Source: Caulobacter sp.
Lineage (GTDB): Bacteria; Pseudomonadota; Alphaproteobacteria; Caulobacterales; Caulobacteraceae
DNA: 54,788 nt
Direction: 5' to 3'
NCBI GenBank assembly: GCA_028291265.1
Contig: JAQGIK010000068.1
Location: 1-54,788 of the forward strand
Shown: in pieces, positions 24,160 through 32,914 of the stretch
Layout: the number at the start of each line of letters is the position of its first letter
How positions within the stretch are numbered: the stretch's first letter is position 1
The notes under the pieces: generated by a model
Told to the model about the DNA's origin: nothing
Databases searched by the model: none
Seen by the model: only the letters and a program-made list of their open reading frames with translations
Translations under genes and position numbers: made by a program

Positions 24160-24573
24160 CTAGGCGACCGCCAGCGTCACGTCGACATTGCCGCGCGTCG
24201 CCTTCGAGTAGGGGCACACCTCATGGGCCTGGTGCAGCAGCGCTTCGGCCTGGGCCTTGTCGAGCTCTGGCGCATTCAGCGTCAGCCGCACACCGATGTG
24301 GAAGCTGGTGTCGTCCTTGATCAGGTCGACCTCGGAATCGAGGCTGTGCTCGCCGAGCTTTACCCGGGCCATGCGCGCCACCAGACCGAGCGCGCCGAGG
24401 AAACAGGCCGCGTAGCCAGCCGCGAACAGCTGCTCGGGATTGGTCCCCGAACCGTCGCCGCCCATCGATTTGGGATAGCCCAGCGTGACGTCCAGATGGC
24501 CGTCATCGGACTTCGCCGTGCCGGCGCGGCCGCCGACGGCATGGGCCCTGGCGGTGTAGATGGGATCGGTCAT
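24160..24573 (-). CDS. Ohr-type peroxide reductase
   Basis: A 137-residue OsmC-superfamily protein that reduces organic hydroperoxides with two catalytic cysteines. Cys57 lies in GYAACFLGAL and Cys120 in HEVCPYSKATRGN; Arg16 and Glu47 fit the conserved Arg-Glu pair of Ohr. YTARAHAVGGRAG is the family start. The length is typical. An open extension upstream is ignored because the ATG at 24573 begins the conserved domain. No OhrR (MarR) gene is adjacent, so regulation is not seen here. Confidence 0.93.
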   Translation of the reverse strand: MTDPIYTARAHAVGGRAGTAKSDDGHLDVTLGYPKSMGGDGSGTNPEQLFAAGYAACFLGALGLVARMARVKLGEHSLDSEVDLIKDDTSFHIGVRLTLNAPELDKAQAEALLHQAHEVCPYSKATRGNVDVTLAVA

Positions 24574-24639
24574 GTCGCTCTCCGTTATCGCTAGCTTCCC
24601 AGATAGGCAGCCGAACCCGAGCGACAACGCCAGAAAACC

Positions 24640-25476
24640 TCAAGCGGTCTGCAGCGCAACCTCGGGCACGGTTTCCTTCAGCCGCCCGCCGATGCGGATC
24701 GGCTCGATGCGCATTGCCAGGCCGGTGCGGTCGTCGGTCTCGACATAGACGCCGCAGACCGTCGCCGGTCCCTCGGCCGGCCTGTAGCGGCCCTGGCTGA
24801 TCTTGGTGGTGAACCGGCGCAGCGGCTCTTCCTTGTCGTTGCCGATGACGCTGTTGTAGTCGGCGCAGGCCCCGGCGTCGGTCTGGTAGGCGGTGCCGCC
24901 AGGCAGGATCTGGGCGTCGGCGGTGGGCACATGGGTGTGGGTGCCGACCACCAGGCTGGCGCGGCCGTCGCAGAAATGGCCCATGGCCATCTTCTCGCTG
25001 GTCGCCTCGCAGTGCATGTCGACGACCACGGCGTCGGCGATGTCGCCGATCGGGGCCTGGTCGAGTTCGCGGTTGGCGGCGGCGAAGGGGTCGTCCATGG
25101 CGTCCATATGGACGCGGCCCAGCAGATTCACCACAAGGATGCGGCGGCCATCGCCCAGCACGAACAGGTTGGAGCCCCGGCCCGGCGCGTCGGACAGGAT
25201 CGGATAGTTGGCGGGACGGATCAGGCGCGGCTCGCGGACAATGTAGGTCAGCGCCTCCTTCTGGTCCCAGCTGTGGTTGCCGAGCGTCAGGCAGTCGGCC
25301 CCGGCCTCGAACAGCTCGCGGGCGGTGTTCTCGGTGATGCCGAAGCCGGCGGCGGCGTTCTCGGCGTTGACGATCACGAAGTCGAGCGACAGGCGGCGGC
25401 GAAGCCCCGGCAGGTGGTCGGCGACACCGTCACGGCCGGCCCGGCCGACGACATCCCCGAAAAAAGCGATACGCAT
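24640..25476 (-). CDS. YmdB-type metallophosphoesterase (TIGR00282)
   Basis: A 278-residue cyclic-nucleotide phosphodiesterase family protein. Motifs for the dimetal site are visible: MRIAFFGDVVGRAG (Asp), VNAENAAAG, LGNHSWDQKE (Asn-His), DMHCEATSEKMAMGH and VVGTHTHVPTAD. Bacillus YmdB hydrolyses 2-prime,3-prime-cAMP; the alphaproteobacterial role is unknown. The ATG at 25476 overlaps the stop of the 5-FCL gene by one base (TGATG), so the pair is translated together. Confidence 0.92.
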   Translation of the reverse strand: MRIAFFGDVVGRAGRDGVADHLPGLRRRLSLDFVIVNAENAAAGFGITENTARELFEAGADCLTLGNHSWDQKEALTYIVREPRLIRPANYPILSDAPGRGSNLFVLGDGRRILVVNLLGRVHMDAMDDPFAAANRELDQAPIGDIADAVVVDMHCEATSEKMAMGHFCDGRASLVVGTHTHVPTADAQILPGGTAYQTDAGACADYNSVIGNDKEEPLRRFTTKISQGRYRPAEGPATVCGVYVETDDRTGLAMRIEPIRIGGRLKETVPEVALQTA

Positions 25477-26078
25477 CAAAAGTCCTTTCGCACCGCAGTA
25501 TAGCCCGCCTCGGTCAGAATCCCATCCAGCGGCTGGTCGAACGGTCCGTACGGCACGGTCTCGATCTCCTGCCCATGATAGGCCAGTCCGATGAAGGGCG
25601 GCGGACGGGGAAAACCGCGCAGCGCCCCGAAGGTGCGGTCGTAGAAGCCGCCGCCCTGCCCCAGCCGGTGACCATGCCGGTCGAAGGCCAGCAGGGGCAC
25701 GAGGATCAGGCTGGGGGCGACCGGCGCGGCGCTGTCGAGCGGCGCGGGCAGGCCGGCGACGTCGTGGGCCAGCGGCTCGCGCGGCGCCCAGGCGCGAAAC
25801 TCCAGCGGCCCGTCCAGGTCGATGACCACCGGCAGGGCCAGCCGCCAGCCCCGGCGGACCAGGCTGTCGCCAAGCGGTCGCGGGTCGATCTCGGCGCCGA
25901 GCGCCTTGTAGATCGCCGCCACGCCGGGCTTGAGGCCCAGGGCGTCGACGAGGTCGCCGATACGGTCGGCGATCATCCAGTCGGCTTCGGGATGCTGGAT
26001 CTGCAGCGCCTTGCGATGGCGGCGGGCCTCGATGCGCAGGGCGGCCTTCTGGGCGTCGAGGACGGGGTCGTTCTGCAT
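25476..26078 (-). CDS. 5-formyltetrahydrofolate cyclo-ligase
   Basis: A 200-residue enzyme that converts 5-formyl-THF to 5,10-methenyl-THF with ATP. AALRIEARRHRKAL is the basic N-terminus, and VPLLAFDRHGHRLGQGGGFYDRTF is the family signature with the ATP loop. Family length is about 190-200. It starts 14 bases past the 3-prime end of 6S RNA on the same strand, the usual place for this gene (ygfA/fthC) in proteobacteria, where the mRNA can share the 6S transcript. Confidence 0.93.
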   Translation of the reverse strand: MQNDPVLDAQKAALRIEARRHRKALQIQHPEADWMIADRIGDLVDALGLKPGVAAIYKALGAEIDPRPLGDSLVRRGWRLALPVVIDLDGPLEFRAWAPREPLAHDVAGLPAPLDSAAPVAPSLILVPLLAFDRHGHRLGQGGGFYDRTFGALRGFPRPPPFIGLAYHGQEIETVPYGPFDQPLDGILTEAGYTAVRKDF

Positions 26079-26091
26079 GAGACCTAGGGTG

Positions 26092-26256
26092 GCGGCGCCG
26101 CGAGGACCGTGGAAGACAGTTTTATCCCCTCAGACCCGGATAACCAGGTGGGCGCCATATACCCGCAGCCACGGCCACGGACAGGGACAGCTCCCTTCGA
26201 GAGAATTAAGGTCAGAAGGATAGTTCGCTTCCGACATGAACCGCAGCAACCGCCGA
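26092..26256 (-). ncRNA. ssrS: 6S RNA
   Basis: The 222-base gap between zapA and the 5-FCL gene is the conserved location of 6S RNA. On the minus strand a closing stem can form from GGCCTCGGCGGTTGCTGC near the 5-prime end and GCGGCGCCGCCACCCTAGG near the 3-prime end, with a mostly unpaired centre. A good promoter lies just before the 5-prime end. 6S RNA binds the housekeeping RNA polymerase holoenzyme. Ends are approximate; no covariance search was run. Confidence 0.8.
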
Positions 26257-26261
26257 GGCCT

Positions 26262-26290
26262 AAGGTAGGCGCTTAAGGCGGCGTTCTCAA
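26262..26290 (-). promoter_or_regulatory. 6S RNA promoter
   Basis: TTGAGA and TACCTT are separated by exactly 17 bases on the minus strand, placing the start near 26254-26256, immediately before the closing stem. It lies within 15 bases of the zapA stop. Confidence 0.6.
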
Positions 26291-26301
26291 GGCGGGACCG
26301 A

Positions 26302-26634
26302 TCAGCTCTCGCCGCTGCCCATCTTCTCGATGCGTTTGGCGGCGTTTTCCAGCGCCGCGGCGGCCTTCATCTCGACCCGCGCCTGCTCGGCCTGAACCTT
26401 GGCCAGCTCGTTCTGCATATGGGTCAGCCGCAGCTTCAGGTCCGACAGCTCGTCGGTCAGCAGCAGCGCCGTCATCAAAAACAGCCGCGTCTCGCCCAGT
26501 TGGCCGACCTCCTGCCCGACCTGCCGCACCTGCTGGTCGAAGGCCGCGGCCAGGTCCATCAGGTGGCGTTCCTGGCCGTCCTCGCAGCCGACCAGGAAGG
26601 GCTTGCCGTTCACCGTCACATTGAGCTGGCCCAT
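26302..26634 (-). CDS. zapA: Cell division protein ZapA
   Basis: A 110-residue FtsZ-ring associated protein. The globular head is about 1-45 (QLNVTVNGKPFLVGCEDGQERHL), followed by RLFLMTALLLTDELSDL and a long C-terminal coiled coil to residue 105. ZapA tetramers crosslink FtsZ filaments. The stop of the upstream DUF4164 gene is directly next to this ATG, with no gap. 6S RNA is just downstream. Order matches the alphaproteobacterial pattern. Confidence 0.92.
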   Translation of the reverse strand: MGQLNVTVNGKPFLVGCEDGQERHLMDLAAAFDQQVRQVGQEVGQLGETRLFLMTALLLTDELSDLKLRLTHMQNELAKVQAEQARVEMKAAAALENAAKRIEKMGSGES

Positions 26635-26904
26635 CTAGCCCTCTCCCAGCGCGGAACGAATTTCGCCGATGGCCCGGCCAAGCGCCTCGGAAGCCTGCGC
26701 CCCGGCCTCTTCCAGCAGGCGCTCGCGGGCCCGCGACGCGTCCAGCTCGGAGGCCAGCCTGGCGCGGTCGGCGTCGAACAGGCCGCCGGCCTCGGCCCCG
26801 GCTTCGCGCACGCGTTCGCCCAGCCGCTGCTCCAATACCCCCAGCGCCCGCTCCAGGCGGCGCGCGGCCAGGTCGAGGGCGCTGCCCTCCGACTCTCCGC
26901 TCAT
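26635..26904 (-). CDS. DUF4164 coiled-coil protein
   Basis: An 89-residue protein made almost wholly of Ala/Glu/Arg-rich amphipathic helix (LDLAARRLERALGVLEQRL, then RARLASELDASRARERLL). Its place directly before zapA is typical of DUF4164, and similar coiled-coil proteins next to zapA have been proposed as partners of the Z-ring (ZauP-like in Caulobacter). That link is inference. It runs without a gap into zapA. Confidence 0.75.
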   Translation of the reverse strand: MSGESEGSALDLAARRLERALGVLEQRLGERVREAGAEAGGLFDADRARLASELDASRARERLLEEAGAQASEALGRAIGEIRSALGEG

Positions 26905-27025
26905 TCGTCGCGCTCCTTGATCACACGATCTCTATAGACTGCGTCGGCGCAAGACCGGAAGGCGGTTGCGCCAAAGGCCGTCACGTGCGAACGGCCCCGA
27001 AACCGGCAGCAACAGCGAGTCCCCC

Positions 27026-28996
27026 ATGTCCGTCAGTCCCGTGAAGATGGCCGACGCCATCCGCGTGCTCTCCATGGACGCGGTCCATGCGGCGAAATCG
27101 GGGCACCAGGGCGCGCCGATGGGCCTGGCCGACGTGGCCACGGTGCTGTTCACCAGGTTCCTGAAATACGACGCGGCCAAGCCCGACTGGGCCGACCGCG
27201 ACCGCTTCGTGCTGTCGGCCGGCCACGCCTCGATGCTGATCTACAGCCTGCTGCACCTGACCGGCAGCAAGGCCGTGACGATGGACGAGATCAGAAGTTT
27301 CCGTCAGTGGGGCAGCAAGACCCCCGGGCATCCCGAGTACGGCCACACCCCCGGCGTCGAGACCACCACCGGTCCCCTGGGCCAGGGCATCGCCACCGCC
27401 GTCGGCATGGCGATGGCCGAGCGCTCTATGCACGCCCGCTACGGCGACGACCTGGTCGACCACCGCACCTGGGTGATCGCCGGCGACGGCTGCCTGATGG
27501 AAGGCGTCAGCCACGAAGCCATCAGCCTGGCCGGGCGGCTGAAGCTGAACAAACTCATCGTCCTCTTCGACGACAACAACACCACCATCGACGGCGCCGC
27601 CACCATCTCCGAGACCGGCGACCAGCTGGCCCGCTTCAAGGCGGCCGGCTGGGCGGTGAAGGCCGTCGACGGCCACGACCACGGCAAGATCGCCGCCGCC
27701 ATGCGCTGGGCGACGAAGCAGGACCGGCCGGTGATGCTGGCCTGCAAGACCCTGATCTCCAAGGGCGCCGGGGCCAAGGAAGGCGACGTCCACGGCCACG
27801 GCTACAGCCTGTTCGACGAGGAGGCGACCCTGGCCCGCGCCGCCATGGGCTGGCCCCTGCCGCCGTTCGAGATTCCCGACGACATCGCAGACGCCTGGAA
27901 GAAGGCCGGTCGAAAAGGCGCCGGCATCCGCCGCAAATGGGATGCTCGCCTCAAGGCCAGCGACAGGGGGGCCGACTTCACCCGCGCCATGAAGGGCGAC
28001 CTGCCGAAGGACGCCTTCAAGGCCCTGGACGCCTACGTCGCCGACCTGCTCAACGAGCCGGTCGCCAACGCCACCCGCGTCCACAGCGGCTCGGCGCTCG
28101 CGAAACTGACCCCGGCCATCCCGGAGATGATCGGCGGCTCGGCCGACCTGACCGGCTCCAACAACACCTACGTCAAGGGCATGGTCCCGTTCGACGCGCC
28201 CGACTACGCCGGGACCTACGTCCACTACGGCGTGCGCGAGCACGGCATGGCGGCGGCGATGAACGGAATGGCGCTGCACGGCGGGGTCATCCCGTTCAGC
28301 GGCACCTTCATGGTGTTCAGCGACTACAGCCGCGCCGCCATCCGGCTCGGCGCCCTGATGGGCGTCCGCGTCATCCATGTGATGACCCACGACTCCATCG
28401 GCCTCGGCGAAGACGGCCCCACCCACCAGCCCGTCGAACACCTGGCCGCCCTGCGCGCCATGCCCAATCTGCTGGTCTTCCGCCCGGCCGACGCGGTCGA
28501 GGCCGCCGAATGCTGGAAGGCGGCGCTGGAGCAGAAAACCAGCCCGTCGATCATGGCCCTGTCCCGCCAGAAGACCCCGGTCGGCCGCACCTTCGCCGCC
28601 GAAAACATGTCGGCCAAGGGCGCCTACGAAATCGCCCCGGCCGAGGGCAAGGCCCAGGTCACCCTCTTCGCCAGCGGCACCGAAGTCGCCGTGGCCCTGG
28701 CCGCCCGCACCCTCCTCGCCACCGACGGCATCGCCGCCCGCGTCGTCTCGACCCCCTGCTGGGAGCTGTTCGAAACGCAATCGCCGGCCTACCGCAAGCA
28801 GACCATCGGCGACGCCCCGGTCCGCGTCGCGGTCGAAGCCGCCGTCGGCTTCGGCTGGCAGCGCTTCATCGGCGAAGACGGCGTCTTCGTCGGCATGACC
28901 GGCTTTGGCGCCAGCGCGCCGTACGAGCGCCTCTACAAGGAGTTCGGCATCACCGCCGAAGCCGTGGCGGCGGCGGCGAAGGCGAAGCTCGCCTAG
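27026..28996 (+). CDS. tkt: Transketolase
   Basis: A 656-residue thiamine-diphosphate enzyme moving two-carbon units between sugar phosphates. The Pyr/PP domain order is standard: AKSGHQGAPMGLADVA (substrate His), TTGPLGQG, and the ThDP loop GDGCLMEGVSHEA to LFDDNNTTIDG in the first domain; EHGMAAAMNG with the catalytic Glu and DSIGLGEDGPTHQP in the second. The ATG at 27026 begins the family N-terminus, after a short in-frame extension. It is divergent from DUF4164 with 121 bases between. A small hairpin follows. Confidence 0.95.
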   Translation: MSVSPVKMADAIRVLSMDAVHAAKSGHQGAPMGLADVATVLFTRFLKYDAAKPDWADRDRFVLSAGHASMLIYSLLHLTGSKAVTMDEIRSFRQWGSKTPGHPEYGHTPGVETTTGPLGQGIATAVGMAMAERSMHARYGDDLVDHRTWVIAGDGCLMEGVSHEAISLAGRLKLNKLIVLFDDNNTTIDGAATISETGDQLARFKAAGWAVKAVDGHDHGKIAAAMRWATKQDRPVMLACKTLISKGAGAKEGDVHGHGYSLFDEEATLARAAMGWPLPPFEIPDDIADAWKKAGRKGAGIRRKWDARLKASDRGADFTRAMKGDLPKDAFKALDAYVADLLNEPVANATRVHSGSALAKLTPAIPEMIGGSADLTGSNNTYVKGMVPFDAPDYAGTYVHYGVREHGMAAAMNGMALHGGVIPFSGTFMVFSDYSRAAIRLGALMGVRVIHVMTHDSIGLGEDGPTHQPVEHLAALRAMPNLLVFRPADAVEAAECWKAALEQKTSPSIMALSRQKTPVGRTFAAENMSAKGAYEIAPAEGKAQVTLFASGTEVAVALAARTLLATDGIAARVVSTPCWELFETQSPAYRKQTIGDAPVRVAVEAAVGFGWQRFIGEDGVFVGMTGFGASAPYERLYKEFGITAEAVAAAAKAKLA

Positions 28997-29002
28997 TGCT
29001 TC

Positions 29003-29027
29003 CCTTCTCCCGCTCGCCGGGAGAAGG
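29003..29027 (+). terminator. Hairpin after tkt
   Basis: CCTTCTCCCG and CGGGAGAAGG form a perfect 10-bp stem with a CTCGC loop, 6 bases after the tkt stop. No U tract follows. It resembles arms of the dispersed palindromes in this window. Confidence 0.5.
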
Positions 29028-29067
29028 TGGCGGCGCCCTCGTCCGGGGCCCTTCGGGAGACTTAAGA

Positions 29068-29799
29068 ATGCGCCGCCTGACCCTCGCCATTCTCGCCGCC
29101 GCCGCCGTCGCGACCCCGGCTCTCGCCGGCCCGATCGGCCTGCAGGGCCAGAACGGCCTCAGCGAAACCGCCGACGCCTTCCCGCGCATCGTCAACCCGA
29201 CCGGTCCCAAGATCGAGCGCATCAACCAGGCCCTGACCCGCGCCGACGCCCGCGGCAAGAAGGCCATCAAGGACTGCGGCAAGGGCAAGGACATCGAATT
29301 CGAACGCGCCGTCACCGCCCCGATGATCGGCGAGCCCTTCCTGACCCTGATCTCCAGCGACTACGCCAACTGCGGCGGCGCCTACCCCTCGATCACCCGC
29401 ACCGCCCTGACCTATGACCTGGGCACCGGCCGGCCGATAAACTGGGCCGACTACCTGCCCGCCGACCTGGTCACCCCCGAGGTCCTCATCGACGCCGGCG
29501 ACGGCAGCCAGCTGGGCGCCGTCAAGGCCCCGGCCCTGCTCGACTTCTACAAGGCCGCCGCCAAGGCCCAGCGCGCCGACCGCGACTGTGACGAGGTCTA
29601 CGACGCCGCCGACAGCCTGGTGCTGTGGATCGACGCCAAGGCCCAGGGCGTGGCGCTGGCCATGGCCAGCGTGCCGCACGTCGTCCAGGCCTGCGACGAC
29701 CCGGTGATCATGAAGACCGACGAGCTCCGCAAGCGCGGCGCCAAGCCGGCCCTGACCGACGCCATCGACGCGGCCAAGAGGGCCAAGCTCTACCAATGA
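29068..29799 (+). CDS. Secreted protein, DUF3298-like
   Basis: A 243-residue exported protein: a signal peptide (RRLTLAILAAAAVATPALA) then a soluble domain with four or more cysteines. The segment FLTLISSDYANCGGAYPSITRTALTYDLGTGRPINWADYLP resembles the DUF3298/RsiV-like pattern in which a strand pair is followed by a statement of dynamic range, but the match is weak. The function is unknown. The ATG overlaps nothing upstream; the stop overlaps the next gene by ATGA, so it is translationally coupled to the VOC gene. Confidence 0.7.
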   Translation: MRRLTLAILAAAAVATPALAGPIGLQGQNGLSETADAFPRIVNPTGPKIERINQALTRADARGKKAIKDCGKGKDIEFERAVTAPMIGEPFLTLISSDYANCGGAYPSITRTALTYDLGTGRPINWADYLPADLVTPEVLIDAGDGSQLGAVKAPALLDFYKAAAKAQRADRDCDEVYDAADSLVLWIDAKAQGVALAMASVPHVVQACDDPVIMKTDELRKRGAKPALTDAIDAAKRAKLYQ

Positions 29800-30164
29800 C
29801 CACCTTCAGCGACCTCGTCCCGATCTTCCGCATCTTCGACGTCGCCAAGGCCCTGGAGTTCTACCGCGACTACCTCGGCATGACGGTGGCCTGGGAGCAC
29901 CGCTTCGAACCGGCGCTGCCGCTCTACATGCAGGTCGAGCGCGACGGCCTGGTGCTGCACCTGTCGGAACACTACGGCGACGCCCTGCCCGGCTCGACCA
30001 TCCGGGTGAAGGTCCAGGGCCTGGCCGCCTTTCACGAGGAGCTGAGGGACAGGTCGTACGGCTACCTGCGTCCGGGCCTCGAGCGCGACGGCGACGACCT
30101 CGAGGTCAATCTGCTCGACCCCTTCGGCAACCAGCTGCGCCTCTACGAACCCCTCAAGGACTGA
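29796..30164 (+). CDS. VOC/glyoxalase family protein
   Basis: A 122-residue protein of the vicinal-oxygen-chelate fold, close to bleomycin-resistance-like proteins. LVPIFRIFDVAKALEFYRDYLGM is the typical first beta-alpha unit and LEVNLLDPFGNQLRLYEP the conserved last strand with DPFGN. The usual metal ligands are not all clear. Members bind small ligands as dimers or catalyse lyase or oxygenase steps. It starts inside the previous stop (ATGA) and lies 3 bases before purT. Confidence 0.85.
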   Translation: MTTFSDLVPIFRIFDVAKALEFYRDYLGMTVAWEHRFEPALPLYMQVERDGLVLHLSEHYGDALPGSTIRVKVQGLAAFHEELRDRSYGYLRPGLERDGDDLEVNLLDPFGNQLRLYEPLKD

Positions 30165-30167
30165 ACG

Positions 30168-31367
30168 ATGAAGCTCGGCACGCCCCTCGCCCCCAACGCC
30201 GTCAAGGTGATGCTGCTCGGCTGCGGCGAGCTCGGCAAGGAGGTGGTCATCGAACTGCAGCGCCTCGGCGTCGAGGTGATCGGGGTCGACCGCTACGCAG
30301 GCGCCCCGGCCATGCAGGTCGCCCACCGCAGCCACGTCATCCAGATGACCGACGCGTCTGCGTTACGCGCGCTCGTCGAAGCCGAACGCCCGCACCTGAT
30401 CGTGCCGGAGATCGAGGCCATCGCCACCGACGAACTGGCCCGCATCGAGGCCGACGGACTGGCCACGGTGATCCCGACTGCCCGCGCCACCCAGCTGACC
30501 ATGAACCGCGAGGGCATCCGCCGCCTGGCCGCCGAAGAGCTCGGCCTGCCGACCAGCCCCTACGCCTTCGCCACCACGCAGGCCGAACTGGCCGCCGGCG
30601 CCGAAAAGGTCGGCTTCCCCTGCTTTGTCAAACCGGTGATGAGCAGTTCCGGCAAGGGCCAGTCCTACGTCGAGACCCCGGCCGACATCGCCGCCGCCTG
30701 GGCCTACGCCCTCTCGGCCGGCCGCGTCGCCGAGGCCAAGGTCATCGTCGAGGGCGCCGTCGCCTTCGACTACGAGATCACCCTGCTGACCGTCCGTTCG
30801 CTCGACGCCGCCGGCGAGGTCCAGACCAGCTTCTGCGCCCCGGTCGGCCATCGTCAGGTCAAGGGCGACTATGTGGAATCCTGGCAGCCCCAGGCCATGA
30901 GCCCCCTCGCCCTCGAACGGGCCCGCGACATGGCCGGCAAGGTCACCGCCGCGCTCGGCGGCCGCGGCCTGTTCGGCGTCGAGCTGTTCGTGAAGGGCGA
31001 CAAGGTCTGGTTCAGCGAGGTCAGCCCCCGCCCGCACGACACCGGCCTGGTCACCCTGGCCACCCAGACCTTCAGCGAGTTCGCCCTCCACGCCCGCGCC
31101 ATCCTCGGCCTGCCGGTCGACGTCACCCTCGAGCGCCCCGGCGCCAGCGCGGTGATCTACGGCGGCATGGACGCCGTCGGGGTCGGCTTCGAGGGGGTGG
31201 CGGAGGCGCTCAGCGTGCCCGGCGCCGACCTGCGCCTGTTCGGCAAGCCCGAAGCCTTCGAACGCCGCCGCATGGGCGTCGCCATCGCCCGCGGCGCGGA
31301 CACCGACGAGGCCCGGGCGCGGGCCACCGAAGCGGCTTCGAAGGTGAAAGTCGTCCGGGGTTCTTGA
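30168..31367 (+). CDS. purT: Formate-dependent GAR transformylase PurT
   Basis: A 399-residue ATP-grasp ligase that forms formyl-GAR from GAR, formate and ATP, in purine synthesis. [28 protein letters not shown] is the N-terminal Rossmann start; [19 protein letters not shown] is the ATP-grasp loop; [29 protein letters not shown] carries the metal-binding Glu residues. Length is standard. It sits 3 bases after the VOC gene, so it probably shares its transcript. Confidence 0.95.
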   Translation: MKLGTPLAPNAVKVMLLGCGELGKEVVIELQRLGVEVIGVDRYAGAPAMQVAHRSHVIQMTDASALRALVEAERPHLIVPEIEAIATDELARIEADGLATVIPTARATQLTMNREGIRRLAAEELGLPTSPYAFATTQAELAAGAEKVGFPCFVKPVMSSSGKGQSYVETPADIAAAWAYALSAGRVAEAKVIVEGAVAFDYEITLLTVRSLDAAGEVQTSFCAPVGHRQVKGDYVESWQPQAMSPLALERARDMAGKVTAALGGRGLFGVELFVKGDKVWFSEVSPRPHDTGLVTLATQTFSEFALHARAILGLPVDVTLERPGASAVIYGGMDAVGVGFEGVAEALSVPGADLRLFGKPEAFERRRMGVAIARGADTDEARARATEAASKVKVVRGS

Positions 31368-31470
31368 GGCCCTTTCACCGAACACTGTTTCAGCCCCGAC
31401 ACCTTACGGCAAATTCACTGGTCTAACCCTCTGCCGACCGTCCAATTGACGGCAACCAAGAGGGACTCCC

Positions 31471-32784
31471 ATGCTCATCCGCGCCGCCGCCGTCGCGCTC
31501 GCCCTGCTGTTGCCCACAGCCGCCCTGGCCCAGCCCAAGGCCCCGCCGCCACGCGAGGTCGTCAGCCGCACCGCCAAGGCCATCGAGGACCTCTACTTCG
31601 ACCCCGCCAGGGCCGGCGCCATCGCCGCCGACCTGCGCAAGGAAACCGCGGCCGGCAAGTATGACGGGCTGACCGATCCCCGCGACCTGGCCACCGCCCT
31701 CACCGACCGCCTTCGCCCGCTCGACCACCACTTCAGCGTCACCTGGGACCCCAGCCGCCCGCCGCCGCGCCAGGGGCCCGGCCCGGGTCCCGGCCTGGCC
31801 GGCGGTCCGCCCCCCGGCCCCAGCCCCGAGGAAGAGGCCGAGGAAGCCCGCATCGCCTACGGCTTCGGCCGGGTCGAGATGCTGCCGGGGGCCATCGGCT
31901 ACATCAACATGAGCGAGTTCGCCGACTTCGACGCCGACGACGCCCCCGCCCGCCAGGCGGTGGACGCGGCCCTGACGCTGATCTCCGGCGCCGACGCGGT
32001 GATCATCGACCTGCGCTTCAACGGCGGCGGCTCGCCGGCCATGGTCGGCTACCTGGTCAGCGCCTTCACGCCCAAGGGCGCCGACATCTTCAACACCTTC
32101 CACAGCCGCCAGGGGACCCAGAGCGAAGGCCCCGCCACCTGGTACGCCCACCCGCGCACCGACGTCCCCGTCTTCATCCTGGTCAGCGGCCGCACCGGCT
32201 CCGCGGCCGAATCCTTCCCCTACACGATGCAGGCCGCCAAGCGGGCGGTGGTGGTCGGCGAGACCACGGGCGGCGCGGCCAACCCGGGCGGCCCGGCCCC
32301 GCTGGGCGACGGCTTCTCGATCTTCATCTCGCGCGGGGCGCCGATCAATCCGATCACCAAGGCCAACTGGGAAGGCGGCGGGGTCAAGCCCGACGTCGCC
32401 GTCCCGGCCGCCGACGCCCTTGACCGCGCCCGCATCCTGGCCCTCGAGGCGGTGCTGGCCAAAACCCCGAATGGCCCCTTCGCCCGGGACAGCCGCTGGA
32501 CCCTGGAAGCCCTCAAGGCCCAGGCCGCCCCGGCCGTCGCCTACGCCAGGGCCGACTACCTGGGAAGCTACGGCCCGGTGTCGATCGTCGAGGAAGGCGG
32601 CCGCATGCTGGTCAAGCGCCAGGGCCGTCCCGGCTGGGCCGTCTCGCCGCTGGGCGGCGACACCTTCTTCGACTCCGTCAACCTCACCCGCCGCGCCGTC
32701 TTCGAACGCGACGCCAGCGGCAAGGTCGTCGCCTTCGAGGTGATGGGCCCCTCCGGCCCCGGCGCGCGCTACCGCCGGGACTGA
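31471..32784 (+). CDS. S41-family serine peptidase (IRBP-like), secreted
   Basis: A 437-residue exported peptidase. Residues 1-20 are a signal peptide. An N-terminal helical domain (about 28-90) is followed by a Gly/Pro-rich linker (94-119) and the S41 core with DAVIIDLRFNGGGSP, VSGRTGSAAESF (nucleophile Ser244) and GETTGGAANPGG. The PDZ domain of CtpA types is absent, pointing to the IRBP/tail-specific branch without PDZ. The extra C-terminal domain (about 330-437) has no assignment. It acts in the periplasm or outside. It is followed by gap. Confidence 0.87.
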   Translation: MLIRAAAVALALLLPTAALAQPKAPPPREVVSRTAKAIEDLYFDPARAGAIAADLRKETAAGKYDGLTDPRDLATALTDRLRPLDHHFSVTWDPSRPPPRQGPGPGPGLAGGPPPGPSPEEEAEEARIAYGFGRVEMLPGAIGYINMSEFADFDADDAPARQAVDAALTLISGADAVIIDLRFNGGGSPAMVGYLVSAFTPKGADIFNTFHSRQGTQSEGPATWYAHPRTDVPVFILVSGRTGSAAESFPYTMQAAKRAVVVGETTGGAANPGGPAPLGDGFSIFISRGAPINPITKANWEGGGVKPDVAVPAADALDRARILALEAVLAKTPNGPFARDSRWTLEALKAQAAPAVAYARADYLGSYGPVSIVEEGGRMLVKRQGRPGWAVSPLGGDTFFDSVNLTRRAVFERDASGKVVAFEVMGPSGPGARYRRD

Positions 32785-32914
32785 AAACCCCCGTGCAGGC
32801 GGGGTGCGGATTACATCCGGTAACGTGGGTTGACGGCCCCAAGGGTTGACTTCCCGCCCCCCAAACGCAAAACCCCCGGCCATTCAGGAAATCGCCGGCG
32901 GGAGCCCCACACCC

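Noticed and set aside
26981..28780. 599-codon frame opposite transketolase
   Set aside because: Shadow of tkt. No motif, biased composition, and tkt itself has all catalytic residues.
27307..29799. 830-codon plus-strand frame through the end of tkt into the secreted protein
   Set aside because: The first two thirds are an out-of-frame reading of tkt; only the part from 29068 is a real gene.
32785..32914. Possible structured leader upstream of gap
   Set aside because: Short C/G runs could pair in several weak ways, and none stands out as a riboswitch or terminator.
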